NCBI GenBank assembly: GCA_963747535.1
Contig: CAVVFX010000007.1
Location: 62,001-126,000 of the forward strand
Source of the DNA: CAVVFX01 sp963747535
GTDB lineage: Bacteria; Acidobacteriota; Terriglobia; Bryobacterales; Bryobacteraceae
Direction: 5' to 3'
DNA length: 64,000 bases
Both the position numbers and the translations under genes were made by a program. Positions 41,569-50,422 of this stretch are shown piece by piece; position 1 is the first letter of the stretch, and the number at the start of each line of letters is the position of its first letter. Below the pieces are notes generated by a model. It was not told the origin of the DNA. It did not search any database and saw nothing but the letters and a program-made list of their open reading frames with translations.

Positions 41569-42489
41569 ATGAAGGCATGGACAGTAGCGGATATCCCCTC
41601 GCAGGCTGGCAAGTTGGCGGTAGTTACGGGGGCGAACAGCGGGATCGGATGGTATACGGCGCTGGAGTTGGCGCGCGCGGGGAGCGAGGTGATCCTTACC
41701 GCACGAACGGAGTCGAAAGGCGCGGATGCCGTAGAGCGAATCAACCGGGAGCTTCCCAGCGCGAGGGTGCGGTTCGAGTTGCTGGACCTCGCGAGTCTCA
41801 AGTCGGTGCGGGCTTTTGCGCAGAGGGTCGACAGCGCCGGAAAGGTGGACCTGCTCGTGAACAATGCCGGCGTGATGCGGCTGCCGTCGCGGGAATTGAC
41901 GGAGGATGGATTTGAGAGACAATTCGGGACCAACTTCCTGGGGCCGTTCGCGTTGACCATACTGCTGCTGCCGGCGCTTCGGCGTGCGGGCTCGCCGCGG
42001 GTTACCACGGTTTCGAGCGGCGCGGCGAATATGGGGCTGAAGCGAATCAACTTTGAGGACCTGCAGTGGGAAAGGTCGTACGGGCCATGGAAGGCGTACT
42101 GCCAGTCCAAGCTGGCCGACCTGATGTTGATGCTCGAACTGGCCCGCCGCAGTGCGGCTGCACCCATTACGCTACTGAGCAATGCGGCACATCCCGGGTA
42201 TGCGCGAACCAACTTGCAGACTTCCGGTCCGGGCAGAGAGTTGAACGTGGCCGAGAGGATCATCTCGTCGTTTCTATCGCAGGATGCAGCTCACGGAGCG
42301 CTGCCGACGCTACGCGCCGCAACGGCGCAGGATACGTCTTCGGGCAGCTACTATGCTCCGGACAGGATGTTCAATTTGAAGGGCGATCCGGTGGTTGTGG
42401 CGCTTCCCAAGCCGGCGCAGGATGAGGACGCGGCGCGTCGGTTGTGGAACGCCGCCGAGCAGCTTACCGGGACGAAATGGCTGGTTTGA
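41569..42489 (+). CDS. Short-chain dehydrogenase/reductase (retinol-dehydrogenase-like)
   Basis: 306 residues with no leader. The NAD(P)-binding TGANSGIGWYTALELARAG, then LVNNAGVMRLP, a catalytic Ser in TTVSSGAA and the YCQSK active-site Tyr-Lys pair identify a classical SDR. The basic residue after the second strand (TARTES) suggests NADP. The long C-terminal part resembles the retinol dehydrogenase/WW-domain oxidoreductase group. Starts after AGAGGA. A strong hairpin with T7 follows the stop. Confidence 0.92.
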   Translation: MKAWTVADIPSQAGKLAVVTGANSGIGWYTALELARAGSEVILTARTESKGADAVERINRELPSARVRFELLDLASLKSVRAFAQRVDSAGKVDLLVNNAGVMRLPSRELTEDGFERQFGTNFLGPFALTILLLPALRRAGSPRVTTVSSGAANMGLKRINFEDLQWERSYGPWKAYCQSKLADLMLMLELARRSAAAPITLLSNAAHPGYARTNLQTSGPGRELNVAERIISSFLSQDAAHGALPTLRAATAQDTSSGSYYAPDRMFNLKGDPVVVALPKPAQDEDAARRLWNAAEQLTGTKWLV

Positions 42490-42512
42490 AAAGGGGCCCT
42501 TGGCCGCCGTAG

Positions 42513-42540
42513 GGCAGACCATCGTTTTTTGTGGTCTGCC
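42513..42540 (-). repeat. MITE core hairpin, copy 4 (reverse orientation)
   Basis: GGCAGACCATCGTTTTTTGTGGTCTGCC, the reverse complement of the core at 29120-29147 with small loop changes. It is followed by GGCTGCGGAGCAGCC, matching the neighbouring small palindrome of the full element. The outer ends are not recognisable. Confidence 0.8.
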
Positions 42541-42562
42541 GGCTGCGGAGCAGCCTTTTTTT
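42541..42562 (+). terminator. Intrinsic terminator derived from a MITE
   Basis: GGCTGC-GGA-GCAGCC followed by seven T: a 6-bp all-matching GC-rich stem, 3-base loop and T-run, 51 bp after the SDR stop codon. The palindrome is part of the MITE copy at 42513; the T-run is not found in the other copies. Confidence 0.75.
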
Positions 42563-42581
42563 CGCTTGCCCTTATACAAGG

Positions 42582-43328
42582 TTAGTACGTGCGAGTGCCC
42601 TTGGCTTTGACCCGGGCGCGGTAGACCGACGTTCCGGCACTGATGTAGAGATCCTGGAAGCCTTCGCCCCAGTTACAGTTGACCGCGGGTTCGGTTAGGG
42701 CGATGACCTCCAACTGCTTGCCCGCGCGGTCGAAATGGCGGATGCCGGCTGGGCACGCCACCCACACGCCTCCCCCTTCGTCGGTCTTCAACCCGCCGGG
42801 TTGGTCATCGCAGGGCGCAAAGATTTTGCCGGCGCCCAGCGATCCGTCGCCGGCCACATCGTAAGCGCGAATTTCGCGGCGCGCGCGGTCCGTCACGAAG
42901 AGGCGCTGTTGATTAGGCGCCAGCGCTACGCCGAAAGGATACTGCAAGCCGCGAGCCACGGGGCGCAGGTCGCCCTTGCGCGTAATCTGGTAGACACTGC
43001 CCGCCGCCGGATCAGAAAAGTAGATGCTGCCGTCGATCGCGTAGACCAGGTCCGCAGGCCTTTTTGCGTCACCGGCCAGAACCGTAATCTTGCCATCCTT
43101 CTCGGTGCGGGTGACGCGGCCGGTCTCGCAGGTGAGCAGGCGGCCTTGATGGTCGAAGGTGTTGGCCTTCGCGCCATGGCTGTTCTCGCGAAAGACTGTG
43201 ACTTCGCCGTGCTCCCATTTCAGGATGCGGTTCGAAGGTACATCGCTGAAGAGCAGGTACCCGCGGCGGCTGAAGACCGGGCCCGCGGTAGCCTGGTAGC
43301 CCCCGGCGATTTTTTCCGGTTGGTCCAT
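42582..43328 (-). CDS. SMP-30/gluconolactonase-like propeller without metal ligands
   Basis: 248 residues with no leader. Propeller strands such as LLFSDVPSNRILKW, ANTFDHQGRLLTCETGRVTR and DGSIYFSDPAAGSVYQI place it in the SMP-30/gluconolactonase/LRE family, which opens sugar lactones with one divalent metal. The usual ligands appear lost: E-G-P is TAGPVF, the P-N-G of the middle strand is YPFGVALAP, and P-D-G-L is QPGGLKTDE. It overlaps the upstream Tat protein by one base (TAATG). It may bind rather than hydrolyse its ligand. Confidence 0.8.
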   Translation of the reverse strand: MDQPEKIAGGYQATAGPVFSRRGYLLFSDVPSNRILKWEHGEVTVFRENSHGAKANTFDHQGRLLTCETGRVTRTEKDGKITVLAGDAKRPADLVYAIDGSIYFSDPAAGSVYQITRKGDLRPVARGLQYPFGVALAPNQQRLFVTDRARREIRAYDVAGDGSLGAGKIFAPCDDQPGGLKTDEGGGVWVACPAGIRHFDRAGKQLEVIALTEPAVNCNWGEGFQDLYISAGTSVYRARVKAKGTRTY

Positions 43329-44566
43329 TACGATCCCCTTCCATGCGCGAAATAGGATTCGGCCGGGGCGCGATACGCCACCTTGAGCATGGGCGTTTCC
43401 AACCGCTTGTGGCCTTGGTACGCCGACTCCATGATGTACGATAGGGCGCCCGTGGTGAGCAGCGTCCGCTCCACCGGATAGGCCCGCTTGCCGGTCGTGT
43501 ACATCTGCGCGATAGCGTGTGTCAGCGGGCTGAAGTTGTTCGAGTTCTCGGGGGGAACGTAACAGCTGGTGCTGTCGATCCGGCTGCGGCCTTTGACTTT
43601 GAACGCCACCAGGTATTCGTTTACCAGTCCACCGAGCATGACAATCGACCCGCGAAATCCGTCATTGTATTCGACCAGGCAGAGCACCGGGTGTTTCACA
43701 TCCTCCGGCCGGCCGGACCCAAGTTTTTCCGCCCGCGCCAGTGCGGCATGCAGCAGATCCTTCGACCAAAGACCCTGTTCGGCAGCTTTCCAGACGGCAT
43801 CGTCTTCCAGATGATGGACGGCCCGGATGCCGGTCTCGCCTCCCTTGCGGCGCTCCACGAAGCACTGGAGCGTTTCCAGGTTATGAAAGATACCGCCGTC
43901 GGAAACCCAGCCACCGCCCACCATCAGGGCATCATCGAACTCCACACCCAAGGGATAATCCAGTTCCGGGCGGCGAAAAGTCACGGAAACGGAAGAGCCG
44001 GCCATCAGCGGATAATGCAGTTCCTGGGACCAGTCGTAGATCTGTTTGGCCTTGGTCCAGTCATAGGAGAAATGTTTGTCGGAATACACCGGGACCGCGC
44101 GCCCGGACTTGCGGAATACATCGACTACCTGCTGATGGAATTCGAAGCGCGGATAAAGCTGCTGTTGTTTATCGTTGAAGGGATAGTCGCCGTGCTCGGC
44201 GACGAGCAGGACACCGTCGACAGCCAGTTTGCCCGTGCCCAGCGTCAGCGCTGCGGCGATGGATTTCACTACCGGGAAACCGTAGGCGGTGGAGAGCCGG
44301 TAGCCGATGTCGGCCGGATTCACCTGGTCCATGTAGAGAGAGACGACGTCGCACGGCGGTGGAAAGTAGTGATCATTAATCCAGTAGCCTTCGAGAAAAC
44401 GCGTGATGATGTCGTCGGCATGGGACCGGAAGAAGTAGGTAGTGCACAGGGCGGCGATCCGCGGCCGCTGCTGCTGGAATGCGGTGGCCCGCCGCGCCGT
44501 GGCTAAAGGCAGCGCCGCGGCTAACGGGAACGCCGCGGCGCCGGTAAGGAATTCACGCCTTCTCAT
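43328..44566 (-). CDS. Uncharacterised Tat-exported protein
   Basis: 412 residues from ATG 44566, chosen because GAGAAGG lies just upstream; a GTG four codons earlier overlaps the dipeptidase stop. MRRREFLTGAAAFPLAAALPL is a clear Tat leader. The mature part begins RIAALCTTYFFRSHADDIITRFLEGY and has an alternating alpha/beta pattern with DGVLLVAEHGDYP and ALMVGGGWVSDGGIFHNLETL. I know such proteins only as conserved hypotheticals of Acidobacteria/Planctomycetes; the early strand-helix pattern hints at a Rossmann-like fold. It sits between an M19 dipeptidase and an SMP-30-like protein in one operon. Confidence 0.8.
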   Translation of the reverse strand: MRRREFLTGAAAFPLAAALPLATARRATAFQQQRPRIAALCTTYFFRSHADDIITRFLEGYWINDHYFPPPCDVVSLYMDQVNPADIGYRLSTAYGFPVVKSIAAALTLGTGKLAVDGVLLVAEHGDYPFNDKQQQLYPRFEFHQQVVDVFRKSGRAVPVYSDKHFSYDWTKAKQIYDWSQELHYPLMAGSSVSVTFRRPELDYPLGVEFDDALMVGGGWVSDGGIFHNLETLQCFVERRKGGETGIRAVHHLEDDAVWKAAEQGLWSKDLLHAALARAEKLGSGRPEDVKHPVLCLVEYNDGFRGSIVMLGGLVNEYLVAFKVKGRSRIDSTSCYVPPENSNNFSPLTHAIAQMYTTGKRAYPVERTLLTTGALSYIMESAYQGHKRLETPMLKVAYRAPAESYFAHGRGS

Positions 44567-44574
44567 GGGCCTTC

Positions 44575-45768
44575 TCACTTGTCCATTCCTTTCACTGCGA
44601 CCTCCTCGTTGGCGTGCATGACACGCAGCAGATTCTCTCCCATAATCTTGCCAATGTCCTCATCGGTGTAGCCCATATCGATCAATCCTTTCACCAGTTC
44701 CGGATACTTGGAAACGTCTTCCATGCCGGCGGGGACCATGCCCGAGACGCCGTCGAAATCGGAACCGAAGCCTACGTGATCCGCACCGGCGACCTTGACG
44801 GCATGATCGATCATGCGGATAGCGGCATCGATGCCCACCTTCGGTAACTCCGCGTGGTAACGCTCCTGGATGGCGCGCTTCATTTCCCAACGTCGCGGGT
44901 TGCTGCCATTCATGCCCAGCATGTCGGCGATATCGCGGTCCCTCTGATCGCGAAATTGCACAAAGGCATCGTACGTTTTCTTGTCCAGATAGGCGGCGTT
45001 GAAATTGATATTGACCAGGCCGCCCTTGCGGGCCAGCGCGCGGATCATGTCATCGCTCATATTGCGCGGAATATCGCACAGCGCGCGCAGCGAGGAATGC
45101 GAGGCGATCACCGGCGCGCGGCTGATTTCCAGCACGTCGTAGAAAGTCTTGTCGGAGACGTGCGAGATGTCCACCATCATGCCCAGGCGGTTCATTTCGT
45201 GCACGACGGCGCGGCCGAAGTCCGTGAGGCCATTGTGAGCGGCAACATCGGCGCTGGAGTCGGCCCAGTCGTTGGTCTTGAAGTGCGTCAGGGTCATGTA
45301 CCGCACGCCCAGGCGGTAGTAGTCGCGCAGGACCGGCAAGCTGTCCTGGATCATGTGGCCGCCTTCCACGCCCATGAGGACGGCGATCTTGCCGCCCCGA
45401 TGAATGCGCCGGATATCCTCGGCCGTGAGGGCCACCTCGATATCGCGCGCGTGCTGCCGGACCTGTTGGTTGACGGCGTCGATCAACTCTAGTGCGCGAG
45501 GGATCCAGAGATGGGGCGGAAAATTCTGCGGCTCGACAGGGATGCCGAAAAAGACGGCACCCACGTGACCGCGCCGCAGCCGTGGGATATCGGCCTGGTA
45601 ATAGCTATGCTCTTCGCCGAGATCGTAGCCCTCATCGACGATGTACCAAGGCGTATCGACGTGCGTATCGATGAGAACGCCATCGCGCAGCAGGCGGTTG
45701 AGGCGCTCAGTCGGTGTCTGGGCTGAAGCCAGGACCAGGGATGCCAGCATGACCACCAGACAACGCAT
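44575..45768 (-). CDS. Membrane dipeptidase (M19), exported
   Basis: 397 residues from ATG 45768; a GTG seven codons upstream is less likely. Signal peptide about 1-16 (LVVMLASLVLASAQ). Zinc ligands of renal dipeptidase-type enzymes are present: H-x-D in IDTHVDTP, the bridging Glu in GVEGGHMI, and His in MVDISHVSDKTF and IASHSSLRAL. The late GFGSDFDGV is also typical. It cleaves dipeptides, possibly including D-amino-acid or cysteinyl dipeptides, in the periplasm. First gene of the three-gene operon reading down to 42582. Confidence 0.93.
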   Translation of the reverse strand: MRCLVVMLASLVLASAQTPTERLNRLLRDGVLIDTHVDTPWYIVDEGYDLGEEHSYYQADIPRLRRGHVGAVFFGIPVEPQNFPPHLWIPRALELIDAVNQQVRQHARDIEVALTAEDIRRIHRGGKIAVLMGVEGGHMIQDSLPVLRDYYRLGVRYMTLTHFKTNDWADSSADVAAHNGLTDFGRAVVHEMNRLGMMVDISHVSDKTFYDVLEISRAPVIASHSSLRALCDIPRNMSDDMIRALARKGGLVNINFNAAYLDKKTYDAFVQFRDQRDRDIADMLGMNGSNPRRWEMKRAIQERYHAELPKVGIDAAIRMIDHAVKVAGADHVGFGSDFDGVSGMVPAGMEDVSKYPELVKGLIDMGYTDEDIGKIMGENLLRVMHANEEVAVKGMDK

Positions 45769-46007
45769 ATGGATGCGATTGTACCGCACGGTCCTGTTTT
45801 TGTGCTCTGCAGTGGCTCACAAGCAGGGGGATGGAATACAGCCTTCGCTTTCCATCCGATCAGAACGTCAGGGCACAGCTATTCCGGGCTCGTTGGAGCT
45901 GCTGCTTTTACACCGCTGAGCCCATCGACACGGCCGGGGCGCCCTCAGCTGGGTTCATCCGTGGCCTCCCTGAAGCCTGTTCTATGAGCGGATACAATAG
46001 AGCAAAC

Positions 46008-47198
46008 ATGCTACCCAATCCGGCGCTCGGCGTTTTCTTCCACTGGCTCGGCGGCCTCGCCTCTGGCAGTTTCTATGTTCCCTATCGAGGCGTTAAGCAT
46101 TGGGCCTGGGAGACGTATTGGCTGGTCGGCGGATTCTTCAGTTGGATTATCGCTCCGTGGGTGCTTGCCGGGTTGATGACCAGCGACGTCGTCGGAGTGC
46201 TGAAAGAAGCGCCCGGGTCGGCCCTTTTCTGGGCGTACTTCTTCGGTGTCCTCTGGGGACTCGGCGGCCTGACGTTCGGTCTCACCATGCGCTACCTCGG
46301 GATGTCGCTGGGCATGGCGATGGTGTTGGGCTGGTGCGCCGCCTTTGGAACGCTGATTCCCCCCATCGCGCACGGCGTGTTCGCCACCAAGGTGCTGGGT
46401 ACGCACTCCGGAATGGTGATTCTGTTCGGCATTTTTGTCTGCCTTCTGGGCATCGTCCTCGCCGGACTTGCCGGCATCTCCAAGGAACGCGAACTGCCGG
46501 AGGAACAGAAGAAGGAAGCCATCAAAGAATTCGATCTGCGCAAGGGCATCGGCGTCGCGACCTTCTCCGGCGTCATGAGCGCCTGTTTCGCCTTCGGACT
46601 CGACGCCGGGACGCCGATCAAACAAATCACCCTCCAGCACGGCACGACCACCCTGTGGCAGGGACTCCCTGTGCTGATCGTGGTCCTGCTCGGCGGCTTC
46701 ACGACCAACATCATCTGGTGCGTGATTCTCAACGTCAGGAACCGCACCGGCTATCAATATTTCAATTCCGAAATCCGCAGCTATCCGGACCTGGATCACG
46801 AGCCGATCCTCGAAAACGCCATTGACGCGCCCGGCGAAGAGGTGGCCCGTCGACGATCTGCCTCCAAAGTCGCCACGCTCGCCAAACCGGAGATTGTCCG
46901 GGCGCCCATGCTGTCTAACTACCTGCTCTGCGCTCTCGCCGGAACGACCTGGTATTTCCAGTTCTTCTTCTACACCATGGGCGAAACCCAGATGGGCAAA
47001 TACGGCTTCTCCAGTTGGACGTTGCACATGGCCAGCATTATTATTTTCAGCACCCTTTGGGGGATTGCGCTCAAGGAATGGAATGGCACAGGACAGCGCA
47101 CCAAGTGGCTGGTCTTTCTCAGTCTGCTGGTTCTGGTCGGGTCAACCGTAATTGTGGGCTACGGCAACTACCTCGCGGCCGCTCAGCCCGCGACCTAA
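46008..47198 (+). CDS. rhaT: L-rhamnose/proton symporter, RhaT-type
   Basis: 396 residues from ATG 46008. An in-frame ATG 59 codons upstream is rejected because the extra segment is not membrane-like and RhaT proteins begin close to this point. About ten hydrophobic helices run through the whole protein. FFHWLGGLASGSFYVPYRGVKHWAWETYWLVGG is the characteristic N-terminus, and MRYLGMSLGMAMVLGWCAAFGTLIPPI follows RhaT closely. It imports L-rhamnose with protons. No rhamnose catabolic genes are near, so it may serve sugars freed by neighbouring exported enzymes. Confidence 0.9.
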   Translation: MLPNPALGVFFHWLGGLASGSFYVPYRGVKHWAWETYWLVGGFFSWIIAPWVLAGLMTSDVVGVLKEAPGSALFWAYFFGVLWGLGGLTFGLTMRYLGMSLGMAMVLGWCAAFGTLIPPIAHGVFATKVLGTHSGMVILFGIFVCLLGIVLAGLAGISKERELPEEQKKEAIKEFDLRKGIGVATFSGVMSACFAFGLDAGTPIKQITLQHGTTTLWQGLPVLIVVLLGGFTTNIIWCVILNVRNRTGYQYFNSEIRSYPDLDHEPILENAIDAPGEEVARRRSASKVATLAKPEIVRAPMLSNYLLCALAGTTWYFQFFFYTMGETQMGKYGFSSWTLHMASIIIFSTLWGIALKEWNGTGQRTKWLVFLSLLVLVGSTVIVGYGNYLAAAQPAT

Positions 47199-47343
47199 GC
47201 TGTCGCCAGGCACCCTGAACGGAGTTCGTTTCATGCTCTTTGTCCCACTATAGAATTGGTTTAGGGCACTGATTCCAACGTGCGCGGGCGGGCCAAATGC
47301 CCGCTGCGGCCACGATTGCCGGCCCACCTTCTGAAACGAGGTT

Positions 47344-49203
47344 TTATCGGGAAGCCGGCAGGGCAAACGCTACGTAGGCGCCGGAAATTGCTTTTTGCGT
47401 GGCGGGCGTCAGTCCGGCCTGGGCCGAGGCGCAGAAAACGATAAACTCGCGCCCTCCGATCTCGTAGACAGCCGGGATACCTTCCAGCGCTGCGTCGACT
47501 TCGTGCTCCCACAGCACTTTGCCGGTTTCCACGTCGAACGCGTGGATGGTGCGGTCACGTGTTCCGGCGAAGAGCACGCCTCCAGCGGTCACCACCGGGC
47601 CCACCTTCGGGTAATGGGAGCCCGTGTTCTTCACGCCCCGGGCAGCTAATTCCGGAACGTCGCCGAGCGCGATCTTCCACTTGATGGTCCCACTGTTCAA
47701 GTCATATGCGGTGAGAGACGACCAGGGCGGCGCAATCGGTGAGAGCCCGTTGGTTGCCGTCACCAGGCCGAAGCCGCTCATCGCGTAGCGTGTCCCCGGA
47801 GGCATAGTGGCATCGGGGACCAGTTTGAGAAACGCCGGCAGATCCTTGGAGACCACGAAGAGCGAACCCTGGGCGGGGTCCACCGCGGCGCCGCCCCAGT
47901 TGGCTCCGCCATTGTTTCCCGGCATCTGAATGGTGGGTCGCAGGCCGGGCGGCGTGAACAATCCTTCGTTGCGAGCGCTCTGGATTTCATCGCGGAAGCG
48001 GGCGCTTTCCTGCGGCTCGAGGTAGGGATTCAGATCGTCCACGGTGAATTTCTGCCGGGCGAACGGCGGCGGCTTCGTGGGGAACGGTTGGGTGGGCGAG
48101 GTCTCCTCTCCGGGCATATCGGTACGGGGCACGGGCCTCTCCTCGATGGGCCACAATGGCGCGCCCGTGACACGGTCGAAGACGAAGACGAAGCCCTGCT
48201 TGCTCACCTGCGCCACCGCGTCGATGCGTTTGCCCTCGTGCAGGACCGTCAGCAGTTTCGGAGCGGTGGCATCGTCGTAATCCCAAATGTCATGGTGGAC
48301 CATCTGGAAATGCCACAAGCGTTTCCCGGTGCGGGCGTCGAGCGCGAGTAGCGAATCGGCGAAGAGGTTGTCGCCTTTGCGGTCGGCGCCGTAGAAGTTG
48401 AACTTCGCGCTGGCCGTCGGCGCATAGACTATACCGCGAGCCTCATCGAGAGAAAATTCGCTCCACACGTTGGCGCCCCCGACGGTCTTCCAGGCGTCCG
48501 GCGGCCAGGTAGCGTAGCCGAATTCGCCGGGATGGGGGATGGTGTGGAAGGTCCAGACCAGTTTGCCTGTACGAACGTCGAAGGCGCGGATATCGCCGGG
48601 GGCCGAACCGTATCCCTGGTTGGTTGCCGAGCCGAGAATCAGGAGGTTCTCAAACACGCGGCCCGGAGTGGTGGATTGCACCAGGGTGAACGATTTCGGG
48701 TCACGGCCGAGGCCCTCCTTTAAATCGACACGGCCGCCTGTTCCGAACGAAAGGATCAACTTTCCGGTTCGCGCATCGACAGCCTGAAGCGCATGATTGG
48801 CGCAGAACAGGAGCCGGCGGTCAGTGCGGTCCTGGCTTTCCCAATAGTTGATTCCGCGATTGGTGATGACCTTGGCGGGCGGATCGGGAGTGTAGGTCCA
48901 GACCTCCTTACCGGTGCGCGCGTCCAGTGCGACGATCGAATTCCTCTTCGCCAGGACATACATGAGGCCGTCGATCACGATTGGGTTAAACGAGTACTTC
49001 ACGCCGTCACCGGTAGGATAGGTCCAGGCGATCTCGAGCCTGCCGACATTGGAGCGGTTGATTTGCTTAAGTCCGGAGTACTGGGCAGAATCGGCGCCGC
49101 CGGCGTACTCCCGCCAGGAGGTGTGATCCTGCCCTCCGGCGGGGAAGCAGATGCCGGCGAGAAGAGTTGCCAGCGGGAGGAGGCGTCTTAGGCGCATCAG
49201 CAT
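47344..49203 (-). CDS. PQQ-dependent dehydrogenase (soluble glucose-dehydrogenase-like), exported
   Basis: 619 residues with a signal peptide (about 1-24). It is an eight-bladed quinoprotein propeller: WREYAGGADSAQYSGLKQIN start, repeated A-x-D-x-x-T-G-K-x-x-W blade motifs, MVHHDIWDYDDATAP with the catalytic Asp, and PGNNGGANWGGAAVDP. It lacks the vicinal Cys pair of alcohol dehydrogenases (FCANHAL instead) and the membrane domain of classical glucose dehydrogenase, so it is closer to the PQQ glucose/quinate-type group. It oxidises a sugar or polyol in the periplasm. An esterase gene lies immediately upstream (19 bp). Confidence 0.9.
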   Translation of the reverse strand: MLMRLRRLLPLATLLAGICFPAGGQDHTSWREYAGGADSAQYSGLKQINRSNVGRLEIAWTYPTGDGVKYSFNPIVIDGLMYVLAKRNSIVALDARTGKEVWTYTPDPPAKVITNRGINYWESQDRTDRRLLFCANHALQAVDARTGKLILSFGTGGRVDLKEGLGRDPKSFTLVQSTTPGRVFENLLILGSATNQGYGSAPGDIRAFDVRTGKLVWTFHTIPHPGEFGYATWPPDAWKTVGGANVWSEFSLDEARGIVYAPTASAKFNFYGADRKGDNLFADSLLALDARTGKRLWHFQMVHHDIWDYDDATAPKLLTVLHEGKRIDAVAQVSKQGFVFVFDRVTGAPLWPIEERPVPRTDMPGEETSPTQPFPTKPPPFARQKFTVDDLNPYLEPQESARFRDEIQSARNEGLFTPPGLRPTIQMPGNNGGANWGGAAVDPAQGSLFVVSKDLPAFLKLVPDATMPPGTRYAMSGFGLVTATNGLSPIAPPWSSLTAYDLNSGTIKWKIALGDVPELAARGVKNTGSHYPKVGPVVTAGGVLFAGTRDRTIHAFDVETGKVLWEHEVDAALEGIPAVYEIGGREFIVFCASAQAGLTPATQKAISGAYVAFALPASR

Positions 49204-49222
49204 TTTTCAGACATTATCTTTC

Positions 49223-50155
49223 TCATTTATTCTCCGTTGCGCTCCGCTCACGAATGCCTTCGCCAATCGGCCCGGTGCGGCTGAATCGGGCGTTGAGCCA
49301 TTCCACCATGTCATGTTCCCACGCCGGAACATCAGGGAGCTTGTGCCAACTACCGGTTCCGTGTGTTCCGCCGGGAATGCGAATCAGGTCGCAGCGTACG
49401 CCCACGTTGCGCAGCGCAGTCTGCAGATTGGTGTCCTCCGAAAACGGGATGTACTCGTCCTTGTCGCCCTGGATCAGCAGGAACGGAGGAGCGTCTTTGG
49501 TCACATAGGTGATCGGGGATGCCTCCCGGAGAGCGGCCTGTTCGCCCTTCTGCTGGACGAGCGGATCGAGGAGCGCGTGGACATCCTGATTCAATGGAAC
49601 CGTCGCAAAGCTGCTTTGGGCGAACAACGTGACCACGGCCTGGACCTTGGCGCTTTCACGATCGACCGGATCTTTTGCGTGGGGATCACCCGGGGCGTTC
49701 AGCAGCCCCACCATGTTGCTCAGAAAACCGCCTGCCGAGCCGCCGACGAGGGCGATCCGGTTGGGATCAGCATTCCATTGCCGGGCATTGTGACGCAGAT
49801 AGCGGACGGAGCGCTCGACGTCATGAACCATGAAGGGATAGGGATATCGGGGCGCCAGGCGGTAGTTAATGGAAAAGACGGCATATCCCGCGGGAGCGAG
49901 GAAGTCGGCGCAGTACGCCTCACTGCCGCTCTTGCTGTTGCCGCGCTGGTAGCCTCCTCCGTGAATGATAATAGCGATCGGATGGACACCTTCGCCCCGC
50001 GGTGCGTAGTAATCCATGGTGAGCGATTGGCCATCCGCCTCGCCATAGACCAGCCCTTCCCTGGTGGGCGTCCGAGTATCGGCAGCCGGCATGGGGGCCG
50101 CTATGAGGAGCAAGGCAAAAAAGGCAGCGCACGATTTCCACTGGTAGCGGAGCAT
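49223..50155 (-). CDS. Exported alpha/beta hydrolase (esterase/BD-FAE-like)
   Basis: 310 residues with a signal peptide (about 1-25). IIHGGGYQRGN carries the HGGG oxyanion motif and LVGGSAGGFLSN the nucleophile Ser. The Asp in IQGDKDEYIPF and the His in GGTHGTGSW complete the triad. The layout follows bifunctional feruloyl/acetyl-xylan esterases and related carboxylesterases that de-esterify plant polysaccharides. Operon with the PQQ dehydrogenase downstream. Confidence 0.88.
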   Translation of the reverse strand: MLRYQWKSCAAFFALLLIAAPMPAADTRTPTREGLVYGEADGQSLTMDYYAPRGEGVHPIAIIIHGGGYQRGNSKSGSEAYCADFLAPAGYAVFSINYRLAPRYPYPFMVHDVERSVRYLRHNARQWNADPNRIALVGGSAGGFLSNMVGLLNAPGDPHAKDPVDRESAKVQAVVTLFAQSSFATVPLNQDVHALLDPLVQQKGEQAALREASPITYVTKDAPPFLLIQGDKDEYIPFSEDTNLQTALRNVGVRCDLIRIPGGTHGTGSWHKLPDVPAWEHDMVEWLNARFSRTGPIGEGIRERSATENK

Positions 50156-50422
50156 ACCCGGATTATGTCATGCGCGATGTGATGTTGACCGGCCCAGCGG
50201 GACTTCTTTCGGTCCTTCATCCCGACAAACATGTATGGCCGTCCTGCGCAATCCAGGCCGCCATACCCGCGAATACATGCGAATTGGTGGGGCGGCGCGG
50301 GAGGAGCGATCCTGGGGTGCAGCAGACAAAACGAACTCCCTGTTCGGCCCGGGGGTGCGAGCGTCTCGGATGCACGCGACGGGACCGCAGGCGAACGCAC
50401 ACGAATGTAGATTTCAAGCTGG

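Noticed and set aside
45769..46007. N-terminal extension of the rhamnose symporter to 45831
   Set aside because: The extra 59 residues are not membrane-like and RhaT proteins begin at the residue encoded from 46008.
50233..50280. Near-palindrome around GTATGGCCGTCCTG in the gap upstream of the esterase
   Set aside because: Arms are short and mismatched, no second copy seen; too weak to call.
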